NCBI GenBank assembly: GCA_945860705.1
Contig: CAMART010000008.1
Location: forward strand, 57,036 to 121,035
Direction of reading: 5' to 3'
From: Chitinophaga pinensis
GTDB taxonomy: Bacteria > Bacteroidota > Bacteroidia > Chitinophagales > CAMDFR01
Length of the DNA stretch: 64,000 nt
Positions within the stretch are counted from its first letter, which is position 1; every line of letters begins with the position of its first letter. Of this stretch, positions 1-11,600 are shown piece by piece. Made by a program: the position numbers and the translations under genes. The notes beneath the pieces were generated by a model. That model saw only the letters and a list, made by a program, of their open reading frames with translations. It ran no database searches and was not told where the DNA came from.

Positions 1-1149
1 TTGCCATTTTTTAGAACCATCAGATTCTATAAGTTCTTTGTATATTTTTACAGCTTCATTATACTCTTCTAAAATGATATAAATCTCTGCTAATGCCTTT
101 TGATAGTATACATTATCTGGATAAATCTTTGATGCACGCTCAATTGAAGAAATAGCTTCTCTGTATCTTTTTTCTGATTTATACGTCTCTCCTATTCTAA
201 AAAATGCTTCATCATATTCTGCATCTACAGTCAATGCTTTTCGATAGTAAGTTCTTGCTTTATTAGGCAATTTTAGTTTTTCATGACAAAGACCTACTTG
301 AAAATAAACCTCTTTAGATACTCGTGCAAGCGTATTTGCAGATAAGTAGAGTTCTATTGCTTTATTATAATTTTTTAGATTGAAATAAATATCAGCACAA
401 TCTACATAGGCATCTTCAAATTTTTCATCTATAGCTATCACATATTCAAAAGCCTCTATACCTTTTTCCCATAAATCTAATCCCACATAACAATGTGCCA
501 AATTGAACCAAGCTAATACAATATATGGATTTTTATCAATCAATTCTTTATAGAAATCTACCATGAGCTCATAGTTTTCTAATAGCTCCGTACAAAACCA
601 TAATCTATTCAATGCCTCATCAGAGTCTTCATTGAACATCACTGCTTTTTTTAGGCAATAAACTACTTTATCATATCTTTCACAGTCTTCATATATATCT
701 GCAAGCTCTAAGTATAGGTCTTCTTTATCCTCATCATCTGCTTTTTCGAGAAAATCTTTTACTATTTTTATAGCTTCATGATGCTTTCCCTGCCATACAT
801 ATAGGTCTGCTCGAGTAAGACAAATACTCATGTCTTCTCCATCAAGCAATGAAGCTTTGTTTATCCATTCTTCTGCCTCATCATATGCTCCTTTTTCTAT
901 GAGCAATTGGGCTTTTCTTATCATAAAAGTTGATGAATAAGGGTATTGAATCAAAGCTAATTCTACAGTATCTAAAGCAGATTCTTTTTTATGATTATCT
1001 TCATAAAAATCGATTATTTGCTCATACTTATCGTGATCAAAAAATACAGCTTGTTGATTTTTTATTGCTTTTTCAAAATCTGATACCATCTGAATAATCT
1101 CAAATTCATCCTTTCCCCATTCATTTTCGCTATTTTCATCTTCGTACAT
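1..1149 (-). CDS. TPR-repeat protein, C-terminus cut by window edge
   Basis: The minus-strand frame is open from an ATG at 1149 to the first base of the window, giving 383 residues with no stop, so the C-terminus lies outside. After an acidic N-terminus (MYEDENSENEWGKDEFE) the protein is a series of ~34-residue helical hairpins with the tetratricopeptide pattern, for example the segments around NPYIVLAWFNLAHCYVGLDL and DEAFFRIGETYKSEKRYREA. There is no signal peptide, so it is probably cytoplasmic. TPR proteins are protein-binding scaffolds; nothing here identifies the partner. It is divergent from the M1 peptidase gene, with 115 bp between them. Confidence 0.85.
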   Translation of the reverse strand, partial: MYEDENSENEWGKDEFEIIQMVSDFEKAIKNQQAVFFDHDKYEQIIDFYEDNHKKESALDTVELALIQYPYSSTFMIRKAQLLIEKGAYDEAEEWINKASLLDGEDMSICLTRADLYVWQGKHHEAIKIVKDFLEKADDEDKEDLYLELADIYEDCERYDKVVYCLKKAVMFNEDSDEALNRLWFCTELLENYELMVDFYKELIDKNPYIVLAWFNLAHCYVGLDLWEKGIEAFEYVIAIDEKFEDAYVDCADIYFNLKNYNKAIELYLSANTLARVSKEVYFQVGLCHEKLKLPNKARTYYRKALTVDAEYDEAFFRIGETYKSEKRYREAISSIERASKIYPDNVYYQKALAEIYIILEEYNEAVKIYKELIESDGSKKWQ

Positions 1150-1227
1150 AGAATATAAATTTAGTTATACATAATACCTCAATCAAAGTTCAATCCATAA
1201 TGTAAAATACAAAACATTAAAGAATTA

Positions 1228-1260
1228 TTGTCATGTTTTTGTAATAATATACTAGTATTG
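1228..1260 (+). promoter_or_regulatory. Candidate promoter of the M1 peptidase gene
   Basis: TTG at 1228-1230 and TAGTATTG at 1253-1260 are 22 bp apart. This resembles the Bacteroidota TTTG (-33)/TAnnTTTG (-7) promoter with one mismatch in the -7 box. The last G lies 4 nt before the ATG, which would put transcription start at or next to the start codon. Confidence 0.4.
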
Positions 1261-1264
1261 TCAT

Positions 1265-4200
1265 ATGATTATAAAAACGAAATCTACTATCAATATATTT
1301 TACTTGTGTATAATTTTATTCACAAGTGTGCAAACATTTGCTCAAACAAGCTGGCAACAACGTGTAGACTATGACATATCAGTGAAATTAGATGATATAA
1401 ATCATACTCTGAGTGGAAAAGAAAAAATGATTTATACAAATAATTCTACTCAAACATTAAGTTTTATTTACATACATCTTTATGCAAACGCATATAAAGA
1501 TAGAACTACTGCTTTAGCAAAAGAGTTGATAGCGGATAGAAGAACTGGTTTGTATTTTGCAGACGAAAAAGATAGAGGATTTATAGACTCATTAGCATTT
1601 ACAGTAGATGGTATAACTGCAAAATATGAGTTAGTAGATAAAAATATAGATATAGCAAAACTTTATCTCAATACTCCTCTTCTACCAAATAATAGAATAA
1701 AAATAGAAACTCCTTTTTTTGTAAAAATACCTGGGAATTTTTCCAGACTTAGTCATGTAGGACAGAGCTACCAGATATGTCAGTGGTATCCAAAGCCAGC
1801 AGTATTTGACAAAAATGGTTGGCATCAAATGCCATATCACGATCAGGGTGAATTTTTCAGTGAATTTGGTTCATATAAAGTAAGTATTTCTTTGCCAGAA
1901 AACTATATTGTAGGTGCTACTGGTATACTTCAAGAAAAAAGTGAACAAGATTTTATAAATAATCTAGCCAATGATTCTATCGAAAATATAGATGACTATA
2001 TTTATTTTCCAAAGTCAAGCAAAAACTATAAAACCATTACATATATACAAGATAGTATTCATGATTTTGCTTGGTTTGCTGATAAACGTTTTATTGTAAG
2101 GAAAAGCGAAGTACAACTTCCAGTATCAAAAAGAAAAGTAACTACCTATGCATTTTTTACAGGTCAAGGCTATGACTTATGGCTTCATGCTACAGATTTT
2201 GTCAATCGTTCTATAGCCTTTTATAGCAAAAATATAGGCGAATATCCATATGACGTGTACACAGCCATAGACGGAACTTTGAGTGCAGGTGGTGGTATGG
2301 AGTATCCAATGATTACAAACATTAATACTCCTGGAGATTTGCATGAATTAGATATTGTAATCACACATGAAGTAGGTCACTCTTGGTTTTATGGAATACT
2401 GGCATCCAATGAGCGAGATGAGCCATGGCTAGATGAAGGAGTGAATTCTTTTTATGAAAACATGTATAATAACACTTATTATCCTGATGAAAAACTATAC
2501 AAAACTCTTATCAATAGTAAAAAGATAGCTAAAATATTAGGAATTTATGAGCTAGACGAAAGCTATAAAAATAAATTATTCTATCAATATCAAGCCGCTA
2601 CACATCGAGATCAGGCTATCAATCTAAAATCTAGAGAATATACCAATGAAAATTATGGAGCAGTAGTATATAGCAAAACGCCGCTTGCACTTGAATATAT
2701 AAGACAATATATGGGTAAGTCTGCATTTGAAAATGCCATGAAATCATACTTTATAAATTATCAATTTAAACATCCATCGAGCATAGATTTTCAGAATGAA
2801 CTTCAAAAGTTTTGTAAAATGGATTTGAGTAATTTATTCAATGAATTGATTTATTCAAAAAGTTATCAAAATACTTCAATTAAAAATATAAAAAACTCAA
2901 AGTCAAATACAATAAATATTAACTTAAAAAACAAAAACTCAAAAATTCCATTCCCAATCAGTTTTGGTAATGTAGGAGAAAACAATACTATTTGGTATGA
3001 TACGAATAAGATATCTATCAAAAATAATACGATACAATCTGTAAGCTTATTTAATAAAACAGATAATATCAATAGTCCATTTAATAACGAAAAATACATA
3101 TGGAAAAACAATAAATTCATAAGAGAACAAAATCCTGTAGTGGTAAAAATGATTGGTATAGTCCGAGCTCCTAACCAACGACAACTAAATATTCTTCCAG
3201 CTATTGGTTGGAATCAAGCAGATAAATTTATGATTGGTTTGTTATTTTATAATTGTCCTATTCCATCTCCAAAATTTGAATATCAGCTTGCACCAATGTT
3301 TGCTACAGGTAGTCTAAAACCAGTGGGAATGGGTCGTATTAGCTATCATATTTATCCAAACAAAATTTATAGAATCACCTTATCACTCAAAGCACAAAGT
3401 TTTGCATATAAAGACTATTATATTTCTAGTATTGATAAAACAAAATGGCTTTATTTTTATAATGCACAACCATCAATAAAGTTTGTTTTTAAAAACAAAT
3501 CTATCCATAGTCCAATAACGAAATATCTGCAGTTGATGAGTTCTATTGTGTATCAAGAATTTGAAAGTGATTTCACTGCATCCAAAAAAGTAGGACACTT
3601 ATATCAAACAGCAGAAGTGAAATTTAATTTATTAAATACTAAAAAAATAAATCCATATGAATTCAATTTTTCGCTTCAAGGTAGTAGTGATTTTGCTTCT
3701 ATAAATACTACAGCTAAATACAATATCTCCTACAACAAATCAAGAAATGCAATTGAATTTAGATTATTTACAGGAGTATTCTTATTCAAAAAAAGTATTG
3801 CAATCGATTTGAACAAAGGATTTTTACCACCCAATAGAAGCTTGACATTAAGTAGTAATCCATTAGTAGGGAATTATGTAGGCAAGATGAATGAAGATTT
3901 TACTTATGAATCTATATATTTAGACCGCTCAGGAAGTACTAATGTACTTTCGCATCAAGTATTTACTAATAAAGAAGGTGGATTTAGAAGTATGATAGGA
4001 ACTGGACTAGGCAATAGTGATAAATGGATACTAAGTTTAAATGTATCTGCTTCTCTACCAAAAAGAATCCCAATAAAACCATTTGTTAGTGTAGGAACAG
4101 GATATTTATTTAGCTATAAAGAAAACACCTATATACACGGCGTATTTATTGCAGAAGCAGGATTTTCTATAGTGGGTATTAAAGATGTATTTGAAATTCA

Positions 4201-4342
4201 TTTTCCACTTTTGGTAACAAATAATATAAAAGAAAACCAAAAATTTAATTTTGGAATTGATAAGTTTTACGAAAGAATTACCTTTACACTAGATTTAAAT
4301 TTATTAAATCCATTTGAAAAAATTAGAAATTTAAAATTTTAA
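1265..4342 (+). CDS. M1-family (gluzincin) metallopeptidase with long C-terminal region
   Basis: This is a predicted secreted zinc aminopeptidase-like enzyme of 1025 residues. A signal peptide covers about residues 1-27 (…FTSVQTFAQ). The zinc site is HEVGH at 368-372 with the third ligand Glu391, the HExxH-X18-E spacing of family M1; the upstream GGGMEYPM matches the M1 exopeptidase motif, with MEY in place of the usual MEN. The catalytic part ends near residue 600. Some 400 residues follow with alternating hydrophobic, aromatic-rich strands (about 640-1025) that look like an outer-membrane or surface beta domain; I infer this from pattern only. The aldehyde dehydrogenase gene starts 5 nt after the stop, so the two are probably co-transcribed. 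The natural substrate is unknown. Confidence 0.85.
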   Translation: MIIKTKSTINIFYLCIILFTSVQTFAQTSWQQRVDYDISVKLDDINHTLSGKEKMIYTNNSTQTLSFIYIHLYANAYKDRTTALAKELIADRRTGLYFADEKDRGFIDSLAFTVDGITAKYELVDKNIDIAKLYLNTPLLPNNRIKIETPFFVKIPGNFSRLSHVGQSYQICQWYPKPAVFDKNGWHQMPYHDQGEFFSEFGSYKVSISLPENYIVGATGILQEKSEQDFINNLANDSIENIDDYIYFPKSSKNYKTITYIQDSIHDFAWFADKRFIVRKSEVQLPVSKRKVTTYAFFTGQGYDLWLHATDFVNRSIAFYSKNIGEYPYDVYTAIDGTLSAGGGMEYPMITNINTPGDLHELDIVITHEVGHSWFYGILASNERDEPWLDEGVNSFYENMYNNTYYPDEKLYKTLINSKKIAKILGIYELDESYKNKLFYQYQAATHRDQAINLKSREYTNENYGAVVYSKTPLALEYIRQYMGKSAFENAMKSYFINYQFKHPSSIDFQNELQKFCKMDLSNLFNELIYSKSYQNTSIKNIKNSKSNTININLKNKNSKIPFPISFGNVGENNTIWYDTNKISIKNNTIQSVSLFNKTDNINSPFNNEKYIWKNNKFIREQNPVVVKMIGIVRAPNQRQLNILPAIGWNQADKFMIGLLFYNCPIPSPKFEYQLAPMFATGSLKPVGMGRISYHIYPNKIYRITLSLKAQSFAYKDYYISSIDKTKWLYFYNAQPSIKFVFKNKSIHSPITKYLQLMSSIVYQEFESDFTASKKVGHLYQTAEVKFNLLNTKKINPYEFNFSLQGSSDFASINTTAKYNISYNKSRNAIEFRLFTGVFLFKKSIAIDLNKGFLPPNRSLTLSSNPLVGNYVGKMNEDFTYESIYLDRSGSTNVLSHQVFTNKEGGFRSMIGTGLGNSDKWILSLNVSASLPKRIPIKPFVSVGTGYLFSYKENTYIHGVFIAEAGFSIVGIKDVFEIHFPLLVTNNIKENQKFNFGIDKFYERITFTLDLNLLNPFEKIRNLKF

Positions 4343-4347
4343 CATAT

Positions 4348-5880
4348 ATGAAAATCGAAAAAGTATTAAAAGAACTTGGTATTGAAAAAATAAACTCTGG
4401 TGTAAGTACTGGAACAAAATGGCAGAAAGCCAATGGTGCAATCATCTCATCTTACAGTCCTGTAGATGGAAAATTGATAGCAAAAGTAACTTGTGCAAGT
4501 CCTTTAGACTACAAAAAAACTGTAGAAAAATCTAATGAAGCATTCAAAACCTGGAGACAAATGCCTGCACCTAAAAGAGGTGAGATAGTTCGTCAGATGG
4601 GTAAAGCATTTAGAAAATATAAAGAAGAGCTAGGTATGCTCGTTTCATATGAAATGGGTAAATCTTTGCAAGAAGGACTTGGCGAAGTACAAGAGATAAT
4701 AGATATCTGTGACTTTGCAGTTGGACTTTCTCGTCAACTATATGGTCTTACTATGCATAGCGAAAGACCCAACCATAGAATGTACGAACAATATCACCCA
4801 TTGGGAATAGTAGGTGTAATCAGTGCATTCAACTTCCCTGTAGCAGTATGGAGCTGGAATAGTATGCTTGCTTGGATATGTGGCAATACCTGTGTATGGA
4901 AACCTAGTGAAAAAACTCCTTTATGTGCTATAGCTTGTCAAAATATTATTAAAGAAGTACTAAAGAAAAATGAATTGCCAGAAGGACTTTCTTGCATAGT
5001 AATTGGCGATGCAAAAATAGGAGAAGCTATGAGTACAGATACAAAAGTGCCTTTAGTTTCTGCAACAGGTAGTACACGTATGGGTAAAGCTGTGGCAATG
5101 AAAGTAGCAGAAAGATTGGGAAGAAGCTTATTGGAATTAGGTGGAAACAATGCCATTATTGTTACAGAAAATGCAAATCTTGATATGGTAATAAGAGGAA
5201 CTGTATTTGGAGCAGTAGGTACAGCAGGTCAAAGATGCACCACAACAAGAAGACTAATCATACATGAAAGTAAATATACTGAAATCAAAAAAAGATTAGT
5301 AGCAGCTTATAAGCAAGTGAAAATAGGTGATCCTTTAGATGAAAAAAATCACGTAGGTCCATTGATAGATAAGGATGCGGTTGCATTGTATTCTAAAGCA
5401 TTGTTAGCTATAAAAAAACAAGGTGGTAAAATGCTCATAGAAGGTGGAGTATTGAAAGGCAAAGGATATGAAAGTGGATGCTATGTTCAACCTGCTATTG
5501 CAGAAGTACAAAATCATTTTGAAATTGTACAACACGAAACATTTGCTCCAATATTATATATAATGAAATACAAAACATTAGATGAGGCAATAGATATGCA
5601 AAATGGAGTAGTACAGGGATTATCATCATCTATAATGACAAGCAATATGCATGAGGCAGAACAATTCTTATCATATGCTGGAAGTGATTGTGGTATTGCC
5701 AATGTAAATATAGGTACAAGTGGTGCAGAAATAGGTGGAGCATTTGGTGGTGAAAAAGAAACTGGTGGTGGTCGTGAAAGTGGCTCTGACTCATGGAAAG
5801 CATATATGCGCAGACAAACAAACACGATTAATTTTGGTAATTCTTTACCACTTGCACAAGGTATTAAATTTGATGTATAA
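4348..5880 (+). CDS. Aldehyde dehydrogenase, ALDH7/antiquitin type
   Basis: A 510-residue NAD(P)-dependent aldehyde dehydrogenase. The catalytic Cys297 lies in GTAGQRCTTTRR and the general base Glu263 in LELGGNNAI; the Rossmann-site region SATGSTRMGKAV precedes them. The C-terminal stretch GGGRESGSDSWKAYMRRQTN is characteristic of the ALDH7 family, whose members oxidise alpha-aminoadipic semialdehyde (piperideine-6-carboxylate) in lysine catabolism (AmaB/Pcd). This substrate is inferred from family resemblance only. It has no signal peptide and is cytoplasmic. It starts 5 nt after the M1 peptidase stop, suggesting an operon, and the YfhO gene follows after 52 nt. Confidence 0.9.
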   Translation: MKIEKVLKELGIEKINSGVSTGTKWQKANGAIISSYSPVDGKLIAKVTCASPLDYKKTVEKSNEAFKTWRQMPAPKRGEIVRQMGKAFRKYKEELGMLVSYEMGKSLQEGLGEVQEIIDICDFAVGLSRQLYGLTMHSERPNHRMYEQYHPLGIVGVISAFNFPVAVWSWNSMLAWICGNTCVWKPSEKTPLCAIACQNIIKEVLKKNELPEGLSCIVIGDAKIGEAMSTDTKVPLVSATGSTRMGKAVAMKVAERLGRSLLELGGNNAIIVTENANLDMVIRGTVFGAVGTAGQRCTTTRRLIIHESKYTEIKKRLVAAYKQVKIGDPLDEKNHVGPLIDKDAVALYSKALLAIKKQGGKMLIEGGVLKGKGYESGCYVQPAIAEVQNHFEIVQHETFAPILYIMKYKTLDEAIDMQNGVVQGLSSSIMTSNMHEAEQFLSYAGSDCGIANVNIGTSGAEIGGAFGGEKETGGGRESGSDSWKAYMRRQTNTINFGNSLPLAQGIKFDV

Positions 5881-5932
5881 AACATCAATTTCACTAAATT
5901 AAATAATATAAAACAACGATAATATTAAACAT

Positions 5933-8512
5933 ATGAATCATCCATTATTTCAAAAAATAAAATTTCATTTAATTGCATTTGCAATATTTATAGCAGTAGC
6001 TGTCATCTATTGTTCTCCAGCATTATCAGGTAAAATCATCGGAGCTAATGACGTGCTGATGGGTGAAGTGATGTCTAAAGATGCAAAAGTGTATTATGAA
6101 AAAACAGGAGAAATAGTTCACTGGAACAATAATGTGTTTTCTGGTATGCCCAATACATATGGTACAGGATTATCTAATTATTTTTATAATATACCTTATT
6201 ATTTTGGAAACAATATTCTTCATGGACATTTTTCATTTGATACATTAATTTGGATTATGCTTGGAGCTTATCTCCTATTACTTTCTATAGGTATCAAAAA
6301 TAATTGGTTGGCAATATTTGGTGCCATAGCTATGTGTCTTTCTTCATTCAATATTATGAGTTTAGAAGGCGGTCATATACTTAAAGTTTTAGCTATTGGA
6401 TGTTTGCCAGGAATGTTAGCTGGTTTGATTTTTTTGGCTAGAAAAGAATACTATAAAGGTATTATCATTTCACTTATCTATATGAATGTTACCCTTTCAT
6501 TGAATCATACACAGATAAGCTATTACATGATCATGATGACTATATTGTTCTGTGTGAGTATGGGTATTTTATTACTGATAGATGGCGAAACAAAACATGT
6601 ATTGAGAATGGCTGTGATTGTAGCTGTCATTACTGCTTTAAGTGGAGCAAGTAATTATCAATTATTCAATGTTATCACATCTGCTAAAGAAACTATACGA
6701 AGCGGAACGAGTGAACTAACAGATGGTAAAACAAAACCAAAAGAAGGAGTAGATAAAGATTATGCTACAGCTTGGAGCAATGGTAAACTAGAAACTTTTT
6801 GTGCTATCATTCCAAACTTAATGGGTGGTGAAGGTTTCCCATTGATTTATAAAAAAGATGAAAATGGTGAAACACAACTCAATGAAGAAAGTGAAACTTT
6901 AAAAGCACTTCAAGCACATCAAAATGAATCACAAGCATACCAAGGAAAAACCACATCTTATTGGGGAGAACAATCGTTTGTAAGTGGTGGTAATTATTTT
7001 GGAGTGATAGTAGTTTTTCTATTTGTATTGGGTCTTATAGTGATACAAAACAAAATGAAATATGCACTGCTTATTATTGGTATATTTTTCTTACTCTTAT
7101 CATTTGGTAAAAACTTACCTGCATTTACAGATATAGCCTTCAACTATTTCCCTAGTTATAATAAATTTAGAGTACCAAGCATGTGTTTAAGTGTGGTACA
7201 ATTTATAGTTGGGATTATAGCTATGTGGGGTGTCTATGAATTTTTAGAATCTAAAAAAGAACAAAAAGAAAAACTCAAACAAGTATATATTGCAGGCGGT
7301 ATTGTGATTGGAATCCTAGCATTTTTCTATTTATTAGGACCATCTATGCTACCTTTTGCTAGCGACATGGAATTATTGGGTAATAAAGCAAGGGGTATAG
7401 ATCCTTTGCCAAAATGGTTGCTAGAAGCTATGAAAGCAGATAGAGTAGCGATGATGAGACCTGATGTGTTAAGAGGAATATTATTTTGTGCAGTAGCTAC
7501 TGGAGTACTTTATGCTTTTGTAAAAGATATGATTAATCTAAAAGTAGTAGTGCCAGTATTAGGATTTTTAATGATTGTAGACTTATGGATGGTAGATTTA
7601 CGTTTTCTGAATAGCTCAAGTTTTGAAGAGAAAAAAGAAATAACGATGAGTAATGCAGACAACCAAATACTACAAGACAAATCAGATTTTAGAGTATTCA
7701 ATCTATACAGAGACCCTCAGATGGGAGGACAGCCAAATCCATTCAATGATGCACCTACCTCATACTATCATCAAAGTATAGGCGGATATCATCCAGCTAA
7801 ACTAAGAAGATATCAAGAATTGATAGAAAACCAAATAGGTAATAATAATGTAGCTGTATGGCAAATGCTCAATACAAAATATATAATAGCTGGTGATGAG
7901 AAATCTGGACCAGTTGCACAGCCACTTGGTGGAGAATGCGGTAGTGCATGGTTTGTACCAGAATACAAAATGGTAACAAATGGATTTGAAGAAATGCATA
8001 GTATGGATGTGAATGAAAAAGATAGCATCAAATGGAGTCCTAAAAAAACAGCTATACTTTGGGATAAATATGCTCAACCTATTGTGAAAAATCCTAACAT
8101 TGCTTTTGATAGCAGTGCATCTATAAAATTAGTCTCTAAAGATTTACATCAAGTAAAATACGAAGTAAATAATGTGAAAAATAATCAATTGGCTATATTC
8201 TCTGAAATATACTACAGACAGCAGGATGGCGATGGATTCAAAGCTTACATAGATGGTAAAGAAGTAGAAATGATGAAAGCAAACTATGTATTGAGAGCAT
8301 TATTGATTCCAGCAGGTGCTAAATTAGTAGAATTCAAATATGATAGTACACAATTTGATACGAGAGGTAAAATTGCATTCTTTTTAAGTTTAATTCCATT
8401 AGCTATTATTTGTTTTATTTTCTTTATTTGGTATAAAGATTTTGCAAAAAATAATATAGCTGTAGCAACATCAACAAATAATAATTCAAATAAAGAAGAT
8501 AAGAAAAAGTAA
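5933..8512 (+). CDS. YfhO-family integral membrane protein
   Basis: An 859-residue polytopic membrane protein. A first transmembrane helix (FHLIAFAIFIAVAVIYCSPAL) is followed by an extracytoplasmic loop with the family-typical segment DVLMGEVMSKDAKVYYEKTG, then about ten further hydrophobic helices to residue ~555. A soluble domain occupies about 560-800 and one last helix 805-825 precedes a short Lys/Asn-rich tail. YfhO proteins resemble GT-C glycosyltransferases that use lipid-linked sugars; in Firmicutes YfhO is tied to glycosylation of lipoteichoic acid. The acceptor here is unknown. A hairpin terminator follows the stop, so it ends the transcription unit begun by the M1 peptidase gene or by a nearer promoter. 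Confidence 0.85.
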   Translation: MNHPLFQKIKFHLIAFAIFIAVAVIYCSPALSGKIIGANDVLMGEVMSKDAKVYYEKTGEIVHWNNNVFSGMPNTYGTGLSNYFYNIPYYFGNNILHGHFSFDTLIWIMLGAYLLLLSIGIKNNWLAIFGAIAMCLSSFNIMSLEGGHILKVLAIGCLPGMLAGLIFLARKEYYKGIIISLIYMNVTLSLNHTQISYYMIMMTILFCVSMGILLLIDGETKHVLRMAVIVAVITALSGASNYQLFNVITSAKETIRSGTSELTDGKTKPKEGVDKDYATAWSNGKLETFCAIIPNLMGGEGFPLIYKKDENGETQLNEESETLKALQAHQNESQAYQGKTTSYWGEQSFVSGGNYFGVIVVFLFVLGLIVIQNKMKYALLIIGIFFLLLSFGKNLPAFTDIAFNYFPSYNKFRVPSMCLSVVQFIVGIIAMWGVYEFLESKKEQKEKLKQVYIAGGIVIGILAFFYLLGPSMLPFASDMELLGNKARGIDPLPKWLLEAMKADRVAMMRPDVLRGILFCAVATGVLYAFVKDMINLKVVVPVLGFLMIVDLWMVDLRFLNSSSFEEKKEITMSNADNQILQDKSDFRVFNLYRDPQMGGQPNPFNDAPTSYYHQSIGGYHPAKLRRYQELIENQIGNNNVAVWQMLNTKYIIAGDEKSGPVAQPLGGECGSAWFVPEYKMVTNGFEEMHSMDVNEKDSIKWSPKKTAILWDKYAQPIVKNPNIAFDSSASIKLVSKDLHQVKYEVNNVKNNQLAIFSEIYYRQQDGDGFKAYIDGKEVEMMKANYVLRALLIPAGAKLVEFKYDSTQFDTRGKIAFFLSLIPLAIICFIFFIWYKDFAKNNIAVATSTNNNSNKEDKKK

Positions 8513-8540
8513 TATTATTCAATATCTACAATATTTCAAG

Positions 8541-8575
8541 GCATTATGTATGTAAAAAATACATAATGCTTTTTT
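8541..8575 (+). terminator. Rho-independent terminator after the YfhO gene
   Basis: An 11-bp perfect stem (8541-8551 with 8559-8569, GCATTATGTAT/ATACATAATGC), a 7-nt A-rich loop and a following run of T residues. It sits 28 nt past the stop codon. Confidence 0.85.
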
Positions 8576-8677
8576 ATTGATGTAATATCATGAAATGTTA
8601 AAATTCTCATAACAATTCATCCAAAAATTGGTTATATTTTTGTAGTGTAAAATCTTACAATTTCAAATCTATATATC

Positions 8678-11600
8678 ATGAGAAAAATTTTATTTTTAAT
8701 AATTTGTGGATTATTAATAAATCAATGCGTAAATGGGCAGGTAAGTATTACCACATTAGGCGTGGCTAATACACAAAACTATAATGGTATTGGAAGTTCA
8801 GGTACAGCAACATTACCAAGTGGTTTTAAGTATGGTAATCTAGCTGGTGGTACTGATTGGAGCGTAGGTTTAACTCAAACTCAACTTGCAGCTGGAACTA
8901 CTGGTACAGGTGTAATAACTGGTTCTAGTGGAGGAGGTAGTTATAATTTTGCTAATGGTATAACTGCATCATCAACGGAAAGAGCTATAGGATTTTTAAC
9001 CTCAGGATCTTATACTTCACCTAGAAGTATTCTTTTTGCTTTCACTAATAACACAGGATCTACAGTAACTTCAATTGATGTATCCTGGAATTATGAAAAA
9101 TATAGATCTGGTACAAGACAAATCGATTGGACATTTTTTCATGGTAGTAACGCAGCAAATCCAAATACATCAGTAACAACAGGGGATCAATCATATACCG
9201 CTGATGCTAATAATACTACAGTCAGTAATCCTCCTTTACAAGTTTCAAAATCATTTACAATTTCTGGATTAAGTATTACAAATGGTAGTACCTATTATTT
9301 ACGTTGGACTTATACTGGATTAGCAGGAAGTACGAATGCTCAAGGACTAGGATTCGATGATTTCTCAATCACTTGCAATGGTACGCCTGCGTGCACCGCT
9401 CCTTCTCAAGCTACATCTTTATCTACTAGCTCTCCAACTGTAGATGGTTTTAGTGCTTCATGGACAGCAGGTTCAGGAAATGGAACCATGATTGTAGTAA
9501 GACCAACGGCTCAAGTTATTGCAGCTCCAGTAAGCGGGTCAACTTATACACCAAATCTAGCTTGGGGTAGCGCTACTCAAATCAATACTAATAATCGAGT
9601 AATTTTTAGAGCTACTGGTACTAGTGCTGGACCTATTACAGGCTTAACAGCTGAAACACAATATACTGCAACAGCCTATGAATATAATACAACGGGCGAT
9701 TGTTATAATACTACCTCTCCTCCATCTGCTTCAATATGGACATATAGTACTGAACCAACTACACATGCTGCTAGCTTTACAAATACAGTTGTAGCATACA
9801 ATCAAATAGATTTAACATATAGTGCTGTATCTGGTGGAGCAGACGGCTATGTGATATTAAGAAGAGCGGATGGAACTGCACCAACCACTTCTGGTATTGT
9901 AAATGGTGTAGCGCCAGCATCTTGGACTTTACCAAGTGGAACTACTCTCGTAACTGCAAATGCAACAGGTACCAGTTTTAGTAATACAGGTTTAACTGGC
10001 TCTACTAACTATTGTTATTTATTAGTTCCATTTAACTGGAATGCTGTAAATACTCAAACTTACAATTACAGAACTACTGCAACTGTTCCAAGCACTTGTG
10101 GTACAACTCTTGTTACTCCATCATTACTATCAGATATCATAGGTGACGCTACATTTACCTATACATCAAACATTGATTATAAATTATATCAAGCTACAGG
10201 TCCACTTACTAATACAAGTAATAATTTAGGTGTTTATAGATTTACAATTAGAGATGGAGGTTCTAGTAGTCCTGATGCAGATGCTTTCCCTACCATTCTT
10301 ACAGGTATCACTTTTAGTAGTATCACTGGAACTAGTATGATAAGAGCCACAGCATTATTTGATGGTAACACAATGGTATCCAATACACCTACCATAAATA
10401 CTGGAACGAATACTATTTCTTTTTCTGGATTTAGTTACTCGACCACAGATGATAATACTAGAAATTTAACACTAAGAGTTTCTTTTTTAACAACAGTAAC
10501 TGATAGTTTACAAATGCTATTTAGTATAGCTAGTGCAGATGTAAGTAGTGCTAGTGGTGCTACTTCATCACAATTTACTACTTTTAGTACAGCTACATCA
10601 AGCAATACTCTAAACAGAAATAGAATATCTGTATCAGCAGATAGAATCGTATTTCTTCAAGGTGCAAGCAATGCAACAGTAAGTAGCTCTATGACACCAT
10701 CAGTGACAGTAAGAGCTGTAGACAATAACTTAAATACAGATGTTAATTTTTCTGGTAATATAGATATTACATCTAGTGGAAGTTTGACGGGTAGTCCAGT
10801 AAGTGCAAGTGCTTCAAACGGTATAGCATCATATGCTACTTTATCACATAGTGCAGCAGGCACTGGATTAACATTAACTGCTACATCAAGCGGATTAAGT
10901 TTTTCAAATACTGCTAACAGTGGACCCTTTGATATTATTAATGTTCCAGCAAATAGCTTCAGAAGCATAACTGGCGGTACATGGGGTTTAAGTGGAGCAG
11001 GTACTTCTACTTGGGAACAACTAGTAAGTGGAGTATGGACAAGCTATAGCGGTACACCTCCAAGTGCTACAGCCAATAATGTGTACATTAGACATCTTAT
11101 TACTACATCTGCTTCAATTTCACCACAAAAAATATATATAGAATCAGGAGGTAATTTCACTATCAATCATCCATTTACTATTAGTAATACTCTTCTAGTT
11201 GAAAAAAATGCAACTTTACAAATAAATGCTTCATTAACTGTTTCTGGTACTTTTGATGTACAAGACACTGCTGATGTAGTATTAAATTTTGCTTATGGTA
11301 CACCATCATCATCACTATGGGCAGGAACAGAAAATTTCGCACCTTATTCTAACTTACGCATAACAAATTGGGATTTTGCAGGTGATTTCTTAATTCCAGA
11401 CAATACTTCTATTTCTACGAATACTTATAATGGCTATACTGCTTGTTTTGGAAATGTAACGATAGATGCAGGAGCAAACGCAACTACTTGGATCATGTTA
11501 GCAAGCGGTAATACTTTAAATATTGCACATAATAATTTAGAATTTTTATCAAATTCAGGTAATATAAACGTAGCAACTACAGGTACTGTTACAACAGGTA

